In this document: piece after piece, positions 41,828-51,566 of the stretch | Numbering within the stretch: the stretch's first letter is position 1 | How the letters are laid out: every line of letters starts with the position of its first letter | Made by a program: the position numbers and the translations under genes | Notes under the pieces: generated by a model | Database searches by the model: none | What the model was told of the DNA's origin: nothing | What the model saw: the letters and a program-made list of their open reading frames with translations, nothing else | Source of the DNA: Henningerozyma blattae CBS 6284 | Lineage: Eukaryota; Ascomycota; Saccharomycetes; Saccharomycetales; Saccharomycetaceae | Assembly (NCBI RefSeq): GCF_000315915.1 | Contig: NC_020186.1 | Span: 2,294,001-2,358,000 of the forward strand | Length of the DNA stretch: 64,000 bases | Direction of reading: 5' to 3'

Positions 41828-44299
41828 ATGGATTTGTCAAATTATATCATGGCTCCCCCTGCGGTAAGTGCTACTAGTGCCTCTGCTGCTTCAAACAGTA
41901 TTATCAATCACTCTACATTGACCAATGCCAACAACACCTCGATGAATTCCTCTTCAACTCCAACAACTAGCAATAACACGTCTCCGTTACACTTGTCTTC
42001 CATTTTGCACACCTTATCATTAGACGACCCAACCCCCATTTCAAACACAAATAGCCACAGCATCAACAGTAACAACAACAACAACAACAACAACACTACT
42101 AATACGCACAACAATGCCACTACCACCTCTATCAATAAGTACATCTTGAAAATATACAACGTCCCCTTGGACATCACTTTAAGACAAGCTTATTCTCTAT
42201 TTGCCTTGGCTCAAGACATCATTATCGAGAATATTCAACTGAAACCCTTGTCTGCTCCTTCTCCATCGTCTATTTCAAATACTACAAGCACTTCCGGTGT
42301 CTTATCCTCCTCTGCAAATACCTCTTCTTCGGCATCTTCTATCACAAGCACTACATCTAATAAAATTAATGGTAATAATATTAATAAAAATAGTTTAGAC
42401 GCTAGTCACGTGTATCAACAACCTCATCACCATGCTAATACTGTAGATACAAAAGTGGAATTCTCGGGTTCGGAGTTATCTCAATTGATCGTGGTTGATA
42501 TAATAGGCTCGTTGGATATGATCAAGTTTTATTCAAATATTTTAAACATGAACAGGTCCACTCTTTTTGGGCCTTCTACTCCAACTTGTGTTTCTTCTCA
42601 AATTAACATTGAAATCAATGATGAATTCAACAATAAACTTGTCGATTATTCCAATAATATTCCTTCAATGATAAAAGATCAAAACTTAAATTTAAACTTG
42701 AATTTAAATTTAAATTTAAACGATCATACTTTGGAAAAATCAAACACAAATATCAACAGCGCTGTTAGTGCTATAGATAATTTGTCCAATGATTTGTCAA
42801 ACAATTTGAATTTACCACCTTATATCAACAACTTCCAATTATCACCTTCCCAAAGATCTTCCATTCATCAACATTCAAACAGATTTTCGTTTACTGATCC
42901 GTTTAATAACAAAAATAATAACTCTAATAATAATTCAAATATTCATTCAAATAACAATTCTTCATCAACATCAAATTCTAATAATAACATCTCTAATATT
43001 AATAATAACAATAACAATAATAACATTCATTTCACTCCGCAAAAAATTTTATTAAATACTTCTATACCCGCCCATACACAATCCCAACCAGATTTGATTA
43101 GCAATAGCTTAACTACCCCAACTCTACCCGGCAAGAACAATACCAACACGGCTACTACACCTGCAAATGATTTCATTTGGAATCCAAAGACTCCAGTTAT
43201 CAATACAAACTCAAATTCTTATTTGAATTCTTCTATTTCTCAAGAACATTTGTTATTGAACAACAACAATAACAATAACAACAATGCAATGAACGATTAT
43301 TCAATTTCTCAAAATTCAACTCCTCAGAAATTAGTCAATTCTTCTTCTTCCAATAACTCTTCCATTTCAAATATGATAAACCCTACTCTAAGTACAAATT
43401 CAAATTCAAATAGAAATTATAATTATAACTATAGTTATAATTATTTTTCAAATCAATCTAATAACAACAGTAATAGCAACAATAGTAATCCTGCTCCAAA
43501 TAATAGTGGAAATATTATGAATAGTATTCCAAATGGTAATGTTTATATACATCAGCATTTACCTATCCCTCCACCTCCATTATCTCAGCAGCAACCTTCT
43601 AACCATCATCATCAAATTTACACTAATCAGAATAATAATAATTCTTCATCTGTAATATCACAAGCTGATTTATTATTATTATCTAAAATCCCACCTCCTT
43701 CTAATCCTGCAGATCAGAATCCTCCTTGTAATACTCTTTATGTGGGTAATTTACCTTTAGATGCTACAGAAATGGAATTGAGACAATTATTTTCAAACCA
43801 ACCTGGATTTAAAAGGCTATCTTTCCGTAATAAGAATAGTTCAAGCGTATCTACTCCAACTTCTGCAAATCCAATGTCATTATCATCAAACTCAAATAAT
43901 AACAATAATAATAATAATAATAATCATGGCCCAATGTGTTTTGTGGAATTTGAAGATATTTCATATGCTACTAGAGCTTTAGCCGAATTATATGGTAGTC
44001 AATTACCAAGAAATTTAGATTATAATAATAACCCTACAAATGGTATTTCAAATAATTCTAAGAATGGTATTAGGTTAAGTTTCTCTAAAAATCCATTGGG
44101 TGTAAGAAGTAATAAGAGACATAATAATAATAATCAGGCTAATAATAATAGCATGAATAATCTCAATGTAAGTATGAATAATAGTATTATGAATAGTACT
44201 AATAGTAGTAATTTAACTTTAATCAATTCAAATACTACCACCACTCCTACAACCGAACATCATACTTATAGTTATTTAACTGGCTACTCTCAAACTTAG
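41828..44299 (+). CDS. RNA-binding protein of the Whi3/Whi4 family
   Basis: This 823-residue protein is dominated by Asn, Ser and Thr low complexity with several poly-Asn runs. An N-terminal RRM-like segment ([20 protein letters not shown]) begins near residue 104. A C-terminal RRM begins near 633 ([22 protein letters not shown]), with the RNP1 region at [20 protein letters not shown]; a poly-Asn insert splits the domain. In S. cerevisiae Whi3 and Whi4 are G1 regulators that bind CLN3 mRNA and influence cell size. Whi3 forms prion-like condensates through its poly-Gln region; here the low-complexity residue is Asn. S. cerevisiae proteins are ~650 residues. WHI3 (YNL197C) and WHI4 (YDL224C) are whole-genome duplicates, so this locus could be either; the flanking SHS1 (YDL225W) favours the WHI4 track. 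Confidence 0.9.
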   Translation: MDLSNYIMAPPAVSATSASAASNSIINHSTLTNANNTSMNSSSTPTTSNNTSPLHLSSILHTLSLDDPTPISNTNSHSINSNNNNNNNNTTNTHNNATTTSINKYILKIYNVPLDITLRQAYSLFALAQDIIIENIQLKPLSAPSPSSISNTTSTSGVLSSSANTSSSASSITSTTSNKINGNNINKNSLDASHVYQQPHHHANTVDTKVEFSGSELSQLIVVDIIGSLDMIKFYSNILNMNRSTLFGPSTPTCVSSQINIEINDEFNNKLVDYSNNIPSMIKDQNLNLNLNLNLNLNDHTLEKSNTNINSAVSAIDNLSNDLSNNLNLPPYINNFQLSPSQRSSIHQHSNRFSFTDPFNNKNNNSNNNSNIHSNNNSSSTSNSNNNISNINNNNNNNNIHFTPQKILLNTSIPAHTQSQPDLISNSLTTPTLPGKNNTNTATTPANDFIWNPKTPVINTNSNSYLNSSISQEHLLLNNNNNNNNNAMNDYSISQNSTPQKLVNSSSSNNSSISNMINPTLSTNSNSNRNYNYNYSYNYFSNQSNNNSNSNNSNPAPNNSGNIMNSIPNGNVYIHQHLPIPPPPLSQQQPSNHHHQIYTNQNNNNSSSVISQADLLLLSKIPPPSNPADQNPPCNTLYVGNLPLDATEMELRQLFSNQPGFKRLSFRNKNSSSVSTPTSANPMSLSSNSNNNNNNNNNNHGPMCFVEFEDISYATRALAELYGSQLPRNLDYNNNPTNGISNNSKNGIRLSFSKNPLGVRSNKRHNNNNQANNNSMNNLNVSMNNSIMNSTNSSNLTLINSNTTTTPTTEHHTYSYLTGYSQT

Positions 44300-45119
44300 G
44301 TCATTTGTTCATCACATTGCAACAGTTATATTTTATTGTCATTTTATTTGGGGCTTTACATCATTCATTTTTTTATCTATTTATTGTCACATCATCATTT
44401 TATCATTTTCTACCTTCTTTTTTCATACAGACGCACACTCACACACAAAGTTATAAGAATATTATTATATACTAATTTGCTTAAAAACTATTGTAAAAAT
44501 TGCAGACATTTATTTTTTCCACATTTCCTTTTTAACTTCATTTTTTATTATTCTATTGTATTTCCGTAATTAATCTTTTATTTATTTATCAAGTTTTTTT
44601 TATTCCTATTACCTGGCTCATCTATCACCTTCTAAGAAAGAAAGTGTTTCTATACTATTAACATTACAGATTTTGTTATTCATTAATTCATCGCATATTC
44701 TTTCAACATTTTTACCGCTCTAATTCTTTTATTGTGTTAAATTAAAACGTATCATATTCATGTTTTGAAATTAATACAGTTTTTCTCTTTTTTAAAAAAA
44801 TAACTACTTTCCCATCCTGCATTCATACTTGCTGTATTCCAATTTATTTTATCTATTTATTTTACATATTTATATTTATTTTAAAAAGAATTTTTTTTAA
44901 TTATTTTATCATATACAATTACGTTTACTATGAAAAGTATGTATTTTCCAACTTAAATTATTGATATATTATCATTGAATCTTGCATAAAGTCTGTTATT
45001 ATTAAATGATCTGTATATATGGGTATATATTTATATGTATAAATAGAAAATAAATCAATTGATTAATTTTTTTAAATTTTTTTTATTTTTTTCACTATTT
45101 TAAATTTTTCATTATTCAA
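44300..45119. other. Convergent 3' region of the WHI gene and SHS1
   Basis: About 820 bp of very AT-rich sequence with many T-runs, as expected for two convergent transcript ends. No gene is seen. Confidence 0.5.
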
Positions 45120-46772
45120 TTAATCTCTTGCAGAAACAATTGAAGATAAGTCGGTTAAAGTTTCTTCTTTTTTTATAAAAGAATGAGCAGTAGTACTTGG
45201 TGTATTTGTTGTAGATGCTGTCGCAAAAGAAGAAGTCGAGTCATTCATATTATTTAATTTTTGTTTTAATAATAATTTTTCCCTTAATTTCAAATCATGA
45301 GCTTTTTTCTCTAATTGCATAATTTTCAATTGTAATTCTTTAGCAGATTTAGCTTCCAATTCTTGTAATTTTTGTTGTTTAACTAGAATACGTTCATGTC
45401 TTAATACGTATGGTATAGTTTCGGAAATATTTCTTAATTTTATTCTTTCTGGAGATGAAGCTATCGTATTTGGATTTATATTTTCATTAATTTCAGAGTC
45501 TTGACTAATCTTTGGAGTAGCTTGTGGTGTTTCATTTGATACGTTTTGATCATTAGAAAATTCTTCATTCATTGTCATCGATAAATCATTTGAAGATTTG
45601 AATTTCCCTGTATTAACTAGAGAAGCAAAATTGCTTAAACTTGGAGCTGCAGATTGTCTCTTTAAGGCTTTATCATTTGAATTTAATGGATTAGTCGACG
45701 ATTCTGCATATCCATTTGTAGAATCATTTGTTACAGCTAATAATTTTTCAGCTCTATAATTTTCATACAAGAAATTTTGAGTATTATCTTTGAATTCTTG
45801 TAAATGAGAACCAAATAAAACATTTTTCAAAATGTTTAAATCTGAAGTTTCTAAATCATTATCATTAATATAGATTGTACCCCAAGGGTATTGTCTTATA
45901 TAATTGCCTTGAGAATCTTTTTCATCTGAACAAATTATGGAAAAAGGTTGAATTTCAGCCAGATGTCTGTTTTCTTCTAAAGTTTCATAATCATCTTCTT
46001 CAAGGTATTGATCTTGATTGTTTTCTAAATCAAACTTGAAAATAGGAACATTATATCGATCAATATCAAATAAAATATTTTTTTTAAATTGAAGTAATTC
46101 TTGTGGAGTAAAAGAATCTGCTTTTGATATGATTGGTAAGACATTTGTATAACGAGATAATTTCTTCATCATTTCTACATCGAAATCTTTTAAACCATGG
46201 CCTGTAGCTTCAATGAAATATAAAGCCACATGAACTCTTGTGTCTTCGAATCTTGGATTTCTTTTAACTCTTGTCTCTTCAGCAAGAACAGTTTCAAATT
46301 GTTGTTCTAAATATGAAGTGATTTCTGTAAATGCATTTGAATTATCTAAATTTTCACCTATTCCATGAACATCGATAATATTGAATAATAAGATATCTTC
46401 ATCAGAGTTATTTGATAGAGGATTTGAAGAGATTTCTAAAGAAGTAGAAGTGATAGTGATACCTGGTTCAATACTAGCAATAGAAGGATTGAATTCATTG
46501 ATTAAAGATGGAATGCCATCTTTAGCAGTAAACGAAATCAATTGAGTGGGTTTAATTAATTTAACATTTGAATTTAAAATATTATTATTTAAATTTGAAG
46601 AATGATCGGAATATCTATGAGGTAAAACATTACATTCCATTAAATTATTGGCAAATGTGGTTTTCCCGGTGCTTTCTCCACCTACTAATAAGATGGTATA
46701 ATTGATACCACGTCTAGACTCTTTCTTACGACGTAAACTTGCAGGATCTTGTAATAATCTTGAATTAATCAT
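45120..46772 (-). CDS. SHS1: Septin Shs1
   Basis: This 550-residue septin has the P-loop GGESTGKTT at residues 31-39, a DxxG element (DVHG), the septin-specific EATGHGLKDFDVEMMKKL block near 190-210, and the G4 motif SKAD. The last ~60 residues before the tail form a Lys/Gln/Leu-rich coiled coil (LQLKIMQLEKKAHDLKLREKLL). Shs1 caps septin octamers at the bud neck in place of Cdc11 and helps form rings and recruit cytokinesis factors. The proline of the usual DTPG is replaced by His, and the usual AKAD is SKAD. Length matches S. cerevisiae Shs1 (551 residues). The gene is next to the WHI gene, as YDL225W is next to YDL224C. MCB and SCB-type motifs lie upstream. Confidence 0.94.
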   Translation of the reverse strand: MINSRLLQDPASLRRKKESRRGINYTILLVGGESTGKTTFANNLMECNVLPHRYSDHSSNLNNNILNSNVKLIKPTQLISFTAKDGIPSLINEFNPSIASIEPGITITSTSLEISSNPLSNNSDEDILLFNIIDVHGIGENLDNSNAFTEITSYLEQQFETVLAEETRVKRNPRFEDTRVHVALYFIEATGHGLKDFDVEMMKKLSRYTNVLPIISKADSFTPQELLQFKKNILFDIDRYNVPIFKFDLENNQDQYLEEDDYETLEENRHLAEIQPFSIICSDEKDSQGNYIRQYPWGTIYINDNDLETSDLNILKNVLFGSHLQEFKDNTQNFLYENYRAEKLLAVTNDSTNGYAESSTNPLNSNDKALKRQSAAPSLSNFASLVNTGKFKSSNDLSMTMNEEFSNDQNVSNETPQATPKISQDSEINENINPNTIASSPERIKLRNISETIPYVLRHERILVKQQKLQELEAKSAKELQLKIMQLEKKAHDLKLREKLLLKQKLNNMNDSTSSFATASTTNTPSTTAHSFIKKEETLTDLSSIVSARD

Positions 46773-47131
46773 TGATTGTTTGAAGTTAGTTGAAGTTTAA
46801 AAGATGTAAAAATAAAGATAGCAATTTTTTTTGAAGGATAGCAAATATAAAAAAGGCAAAAAAAACTCTTAAACCTTGCAAGCCAATAATAATAATAGTA
46901 ATAATAATAATAATAAGATATTATTATGTAAATATTGAAAAAACACAAAGAATCATATATATATGTCTGGTAATATATATCATAATACCTATCACCTAGT
47001 ATATATTTGTATTTGTTAAAGTGATCTCATCGAATGAAAAAATCTAAAAAAAAAAAAAAAAAAAAGTCTCTTGAATCGAGGTTTAGATTGATTGATTAAT
47101 TGATTGATTAAAAGTTTCAAGTAAAATGACC

Positions 47132-47212
47132 TTTCGCGTCGGATACACAGAAACGGCGTAGAGAAAACAAAATAAATATTATTTCGCGTGCCTATTTAAG
47201 CACCTGACGCGT
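47132..47212. promoter_or_regulatory. SCB/MCB-type G1 motifs upstream of SHS1
   Basis: TTTCGCG occurs at 47132-47138 and 47182-47188 (reverse of CGCGAAA, the SCB core) and ACGCGT (MCB) at 47207-47212. They lie 360-440 bp upstream of SHS1. SBF/MBF control in late G1 would fit a septin gene. Motif match only. Confidence 0.5.
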
Positions 47213-47231
47213 TTTATAAATGGTGATTTCA

Positions 47232-47303
47232 AACCCTAATGTCAGCACGTGAAATACCCAGGTTTATATTTTCACGTGACCTTTAGGGTTTGTGTAGCCC
47301 TAA
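47232..47303. promoter_or_regulatory. Three Tbf1-type ARCCCTAA motifs
   Basis: AACCCTAA at 47232-47239, its reverse TTAGGGTT at 47283-47290 and AGCCCTAA at 47296-47303 all match ARCCCTAA, the motif bound by Tbf1 in yeast promoters. They interleave with the first E-boxes. Confidence 0.5.
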
Positions 47304-47461
47304 TTACAACGATTTACAACCCTGGTGCATCACGTGATATTACTATCACGTGATGGAGTTGGGGTTCGCATTTATGCCCTAGCATTCTATACACGCACCC
47401 CAATCTCACGTGGCATTCTTCCAGCACGTGCTTATCTATAAAATTCACATGCGTGCACGTG
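47246..47461. promoter_or_regulatory. Cluster of seven CACGTG E-boxes, two of them UAS-INO type
   Basis: CACGTG occurs at 47246, 47273, 47331, 47347, 47407, 47425 and 47456, seven sites in 216 bp. Two fit the full 10-base UAS-INO consensus WYTTCAYRTG for Ino2/Ino4: 47246-47255 (reverse) and 47269-47278 (forward). A further CACATG at 47446 is one base off. CHO2 is an Ino2/Ino4 target in S. cerevisiae, so the cluster most likely serves CHO2, 550-770 bp downstream. Cbf1, Pho4 or Tye7 could also use CACGTG. Confidence 0.75.
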
Positions 47462-48010
47462 CCACAAAAAGACTCCGCCACAGCCGTGCGCCGCAATAGC
47501 CGCACGCCGCAGTCACATGGCGCACAGCCCGTACCGCGGCATTCCCACAGTGGGCTAATTTGTCAGCCAGTGCCTTACGTCATATTCTGTAGCATATAAT
47601 CCTGCGGCTTTAATGTGTTTATTAAGCCGCTACTTATAATCATTTGTATATTATTATATTGTATTAATATTATTATATTGTATTAATATTATAATACTTT
47701 ATTTTTTTTTTCATTTAAAAGCAGCTTGTTTCTTTGTTATATAAAAATATAAATTATGGAAAAATAAAAAAACTTATATTATATTATTATTATTTTAATA
47801 ATTTTTTTTTTTAAAAAATTTAATCAAACCACCTAATATATTCAACTAGATTAACGGTATTCAACTAGATTAAGAAGCCCCCCTTCTGTTGTTATTTAGT
47901 CCGATAAATTTTTTACTGATCCTAGCTCAACCTACGGATAGTAAAATTATTTAAATATTTTAAACAAGAATAAAACAGAGAAAACTAAGACAATATCAAA
48001 ATCTTTCACT

Positions 48011-49732
48011 ATGGTAAGCCCTAAAGCAAGAACTAGATCTACAGGGAAAACTTTCGTCCCACCTGTTACACATGATATGGTGAGATCATTATTTGATCCT
48101 TCATTGAAAAAATCGTTTTTAGAAAAAATCATTTTTCTATCTTTAGCTTTGGACCTTGTTTTGATGTATGGTCTTTTGAAATACACTTCTATTTCATTAG
48201 ATACTATCAAAATTCTATTCCTTCTTCAATATATCTTCTGGAGATTTGCTTATAATTTTGGTATAGGGGCCATTTTACATTATCAATCTCATTATGAAAC
48301 ATTTTCTAACTATTCCGAAAGAAATCATTTATTTGATCCTTCTAAATCTTCCTCTACTTTGGCTCGTTTTGTTCAATATGAAATCCGTTCCAAGATGCCA
48401 GATAGTTATCTAATGGAAGCTCAACCTGCAGAACTTAATACTTGGCTTGTTTTCCGTCAAGTTGTTGATTTGATCTTGATGCAAGATTTCACCACTTATT
48501 GTATCTACACATACTTATGTCTACCATCCACTACTGCTTGGACTTCCCCAACCACCATCATGGGTGTAATGATGATTCTTTTGAACGTTTGGGTTAAAAC
48601 AGATGCTCATCGTGTCGTCAAGGATTATGCTTGGTATTGGGGTGATTTCTTCTTCTTGCAGGATTCAGAATTAACTTTTGATGGTGTCTTTAACGTTTCA
48701 CCACATCCAATGTATTCTATTGGTTATATTGGTTATTACGCAGCATCCTTGATCACAGGTGATTATAATGTCCTCTTGGTTTCCATCTTTGGCCATCTAT
48801 TGCAATTACTTTTCTTGAAATACGTCGAAAACCCTCATATTGAAAGAACTTATGGTGCTTCTAATCAATCAAGCACTTCCTTGGCTTATAATAAAATTGA
48901 TCAATTGATTGAAAATTCCACTTCTTCATCATCCCCAAATAAGCCCTTAATCTCCACAGGTTTGGGTTTCAAAAATTTCAAATTCACTCGTGTTACTGAT
49001 TTATTCACTTTGACTGTCTTTATTTCCATTTTTGTTTGGTATTTCAATTTTAACCCATCTTTGGAAACTTTGACTTTTACCACTTTTATGGTCAAATTCT
49101 CTTTGTCTTCTATTTGTGCTTTAATCTTATACAAACAATCCACTGAAAAATGGTTCACTTCAATCTTCCATTGGAGACATCTAAATTCTAAAATCCCTCC
49201 TGCTGTCTTGGCTTATCAGCATTGGCAATTCATCTATAATTTCACTTTAACTATTTCAAATACTTTATTAGCAATGGTCACATTAAAATCTTTAACTTCC
49301 TTATACGATTCAAACACTTTGAATTATAATCAAACTATATTTGGATTTTTAGGTATTGCTTTACAAATTTGGTCAAATTCGGAGATTAGAGATGTCTTGG
49401 CCAATTTCGGTTATTTCTACGGTGATTTCTTCTTATTGGATGTCGAATTACCTAAAAAATTATCATACCAAGGTATTTATCGTTACTTAAATAACCCACA
49501 AGCTATCTTAGGTCTTGCTGGGATTTGGGGTACCGTTTTGGTTTCAAATTTCCAATATTCAAATATCTTATTAGCTTCCCTTTGGACCATAATTGAAATT
49601 ATTGCTGTCAAATTCATTGAAAAACCTCATGTCCATAAAGTGTATAATGATTCAAAGGATCATGTTGCAGGTGTAGAAAGTACTATCATGAGTTCAAAGC
49701 CTGTAAGATGGATTCAAGGTTTAATTCAATGA
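48011..49732 (+). CDS. CHO2: Phosphatidylethanolamine N-methyltransferase, C-terminally short
   Basis: This 573-residue polytopic ER membrane protein catalyses the first methylation of phosphatidylethanolamine toward phosphatidylcholine. It aligns with S. cerevisiae Cho2 almost from its start (ARTRS...PPVTHDMVRSLFDP) through both repeated methyltransferase-type halves: first half QYEIRSKMP, RVVKDYAWYWGDFFFL, SPHPMYSIGYIGYY and ENPHIERTYG; second half FGYFYGDFFLLDVE, YLNNPQAILG and EKPHVHKVYN. It stops at SKPVRWIQGLIQ, which corresponds to roughly residue 600 of the 869-residue yeast protein. The remaining ~270-residue soluble C-terminal region is absent, and no coding continuation is seen in any frame after the stop. 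Both catalytic halves look complete. It may be a functional short form or one of two CHO2 copies. The E-box cluster upstream fits phospholipid regulation. Confidence 0.93.
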   Translation: MVSPKARTRSTGKTFVPPVTHDMVRSLFDPSLKKSFLEKIIFLSLALDLVLMYGLLKYTSISLDTIKILFLLQYIFWRFAYNFGIGAILHYQSHYETFSNYSERNHLFDPSKSSSTLARFVQYEIRSKMPDSYLMEAQPAELNTWLVFRQVVDLILMQDFTTYCIYTYLCLPSTTAWTSPTTIMGVMMILLNVWVKTDAHRVVKDYAWYWGDFFFLQDSELTFDGVFNVSPHPMYSIGYIGYYAASLITGDYNVLLVSIFGHLLQLLFLKYVENPHIERTYGASNQSSTSLAYNKIDQLIENSTSSSSPNKPLISTGLGFKNFKFTRVTDLFTLTVFISIFVWYFNFNPSLETLTFTTFMVKFSLSSICALILYKQSTEKWFTSIFHWRHLNSKIPPAVLAYQHWQFIYNFTLTISNTLLAMVTLKSLTSLYDSNTLNYNQTIFGFLGIALQIWSNSEIRDVLANFGYFYGDFFLLDVELPKKLSYQGIYRYLNNPQAILGLAGIWGTVLVSNFQYSNILLASLWTIIEIIAVKFIEKPHVHKVYNDSKDHVAGVESTIMSSKPVRWIQGLIQ

Positions 49733-51566
49733 AATAGAATAAAAAAATAAATCAAGACAAGATTTCATGAAAATGGTGATTAATTGTCATTTTCATCATC
49801 ATCAAACATTTATAAGAATTTGGAATTAATATTATACATTTACACACTACGTCTTTTTTTTTTTATCAATTTTTCACTTCAACTATTTTTTTTCATATTC
49901 ATTATAATGTTACGATACTTCATTCCAAAAATAAAAACAAGATATATAAATTATAAAACATCTACTATTGTTAACTTATATATATATAATTATCATTTTT
50001 CTATTTATACTTCTAAATTATCTCTAATGTAATAATACTAAATTAATCAGTACAGATTACTGTGTTTATACAACAATATTTACAGGTACTCCTTGCCTTT
50101 ATTGTTTTTTAGCATTTGAAGCGGCAAATTTAACCGTCGGAATAATATTATCAACATTTTTATATCCGCCGGATATACTCAATATTATGTGGCTAATTTA
50201 TGCATTCCAATTGGTTCCTATTATATGCAAATAGAATATTCAACGCTTGCCAAGAAACTGAAAGAATCAAAACAAGTAACAAAAAAATATAGATTCTTTA
50301 AAAGAATTCACTATCAAATCCTCGTAGTGATTTCTAATAAATTCTCGCGTCGCCCGGGTTGTCAAAATTTCAAATATTTCCTAATTTAATTCAATATATT
50401 TCCTGCGCTAGTAAGGGATAAACCTTGCTTTTATTGGAATATTGCGCTAGTCTAATTCTCAACAATAATTTTTTTTTAATTTGTCGTTGTTTCAATTGAA
50501 AAATTAGGTTGTTTTTTATTGATACGTAAGCTTGTTGCTTCAAGAAATAGCGTAGTGTAAAATTGAATTTTGGGTTAGCTTCGATTTATGACTTCATGTT
50601 TTGTCACATTTTTTTCTGTTTCTAAAGGGCATTACTGCTTCATATTATTCTTCTTTGATAAAAATTTTTGAACAGTATAATAGTTGATATTACAGTTTTT
50701 TATTTTTTTATTTCAATTCTTGAATAGAAAATATCGTTTGTGCAAGCTCTACGCACTTTTCTCAGTAGTCTAATCTCGTTAGAGATAGTCTAAAAGAGAT
50801 AAAAATAACACTACATATTTGGTAGTCTTGGTGCTATTTCAAGTATCAAAAGATATTTGGAATACATATCCAATTTGGAATATGAATGGCCTTAATTCTT
50901 GCGATAAAAAGAAAAAATAAAGGAGTACACACAATAAAAAAATATTTCATAGGAAACTGGTTTCTACGGGATCCGTTTGTTCTACATTATTAATTAATTA
51001 TAGTATATTTGCCTACAAATTCTTTTATAGTAGTATGGTCTTGAACAGTAAGATATGAAACTTGTTTTAATTCTCCAATTATTAATCTAAATGGAAAAGT
51101 GGGGTTTCAAAAATAAATTATTGCCTCCCCGTATAGGACCATTTTTTAGAAAAATACTATTTTCAACAGAAAAAAATAACAATTAAAATAAAAAAGTAAG
51201 TACTACCATTTTTATTAATGAGGTGCAAAAAATACTAATAATGGTGGCAATGATAATAATACTTAGATGAAACGTATATACACCTTAGAAGTATCTTGTA
51301 ATAAGTCAGTATATTATTGGAATAAGTATTATTTATTATGTATATGATATGATTATTAAAATATAACGTCATATATGCAGTTAATTAAGAAAAATATGAT
51401 ATATAGATGCTGGCTGACACCCTACGATAAGCATCAATGGTGCTTATGTTAGTGTTGAAGAATGCTACTTGAAGTAAAACAATATGGATTCGATTTATAA
51501 AATGAATGGCAGTAAATTTAACAGAAAATTAATTTATCCTTTGTAATGTTTTGTTTTGTTTTTATT
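49733..51566. other. 1.8-kb intergenic region between CHO2 and RIM8
   Basis: AT-rich, between the 3' end of CHO2 and the 3' end of RIM8. Short open stretches (for example 50189-50389, GTG start) have no features. No RNA gene or mobile element is recognised. The missing CHO2 C-terminal coding sequence is not found here. Confidence 0.55.

Larger units (their letters stand above)
46773..48010. other. Divergent SHS1/CHO2 promoter, 1.2 kb
   Basis: It holds a run of 20 A (47046-47065), SCB/MCB-type cell-cycle motifs near SHS1, then a more GC-rich core (about 47130-47560) packed with E-boxes and Tbf1-type motifs, then AT-rich sequence up to CHO2. Individual sites are listed separately. An open stretch at 47314-47505 inside the core has no supporting feature. 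Confidence 0.7.

Noticed and set aside
49733..51566. Possible frameshifted remainder of CHO2
   Set aside because: No stretch in any frame resembles the Cho2 C-terminal region, so the gene is short rather than broken by a nearby frameshift.
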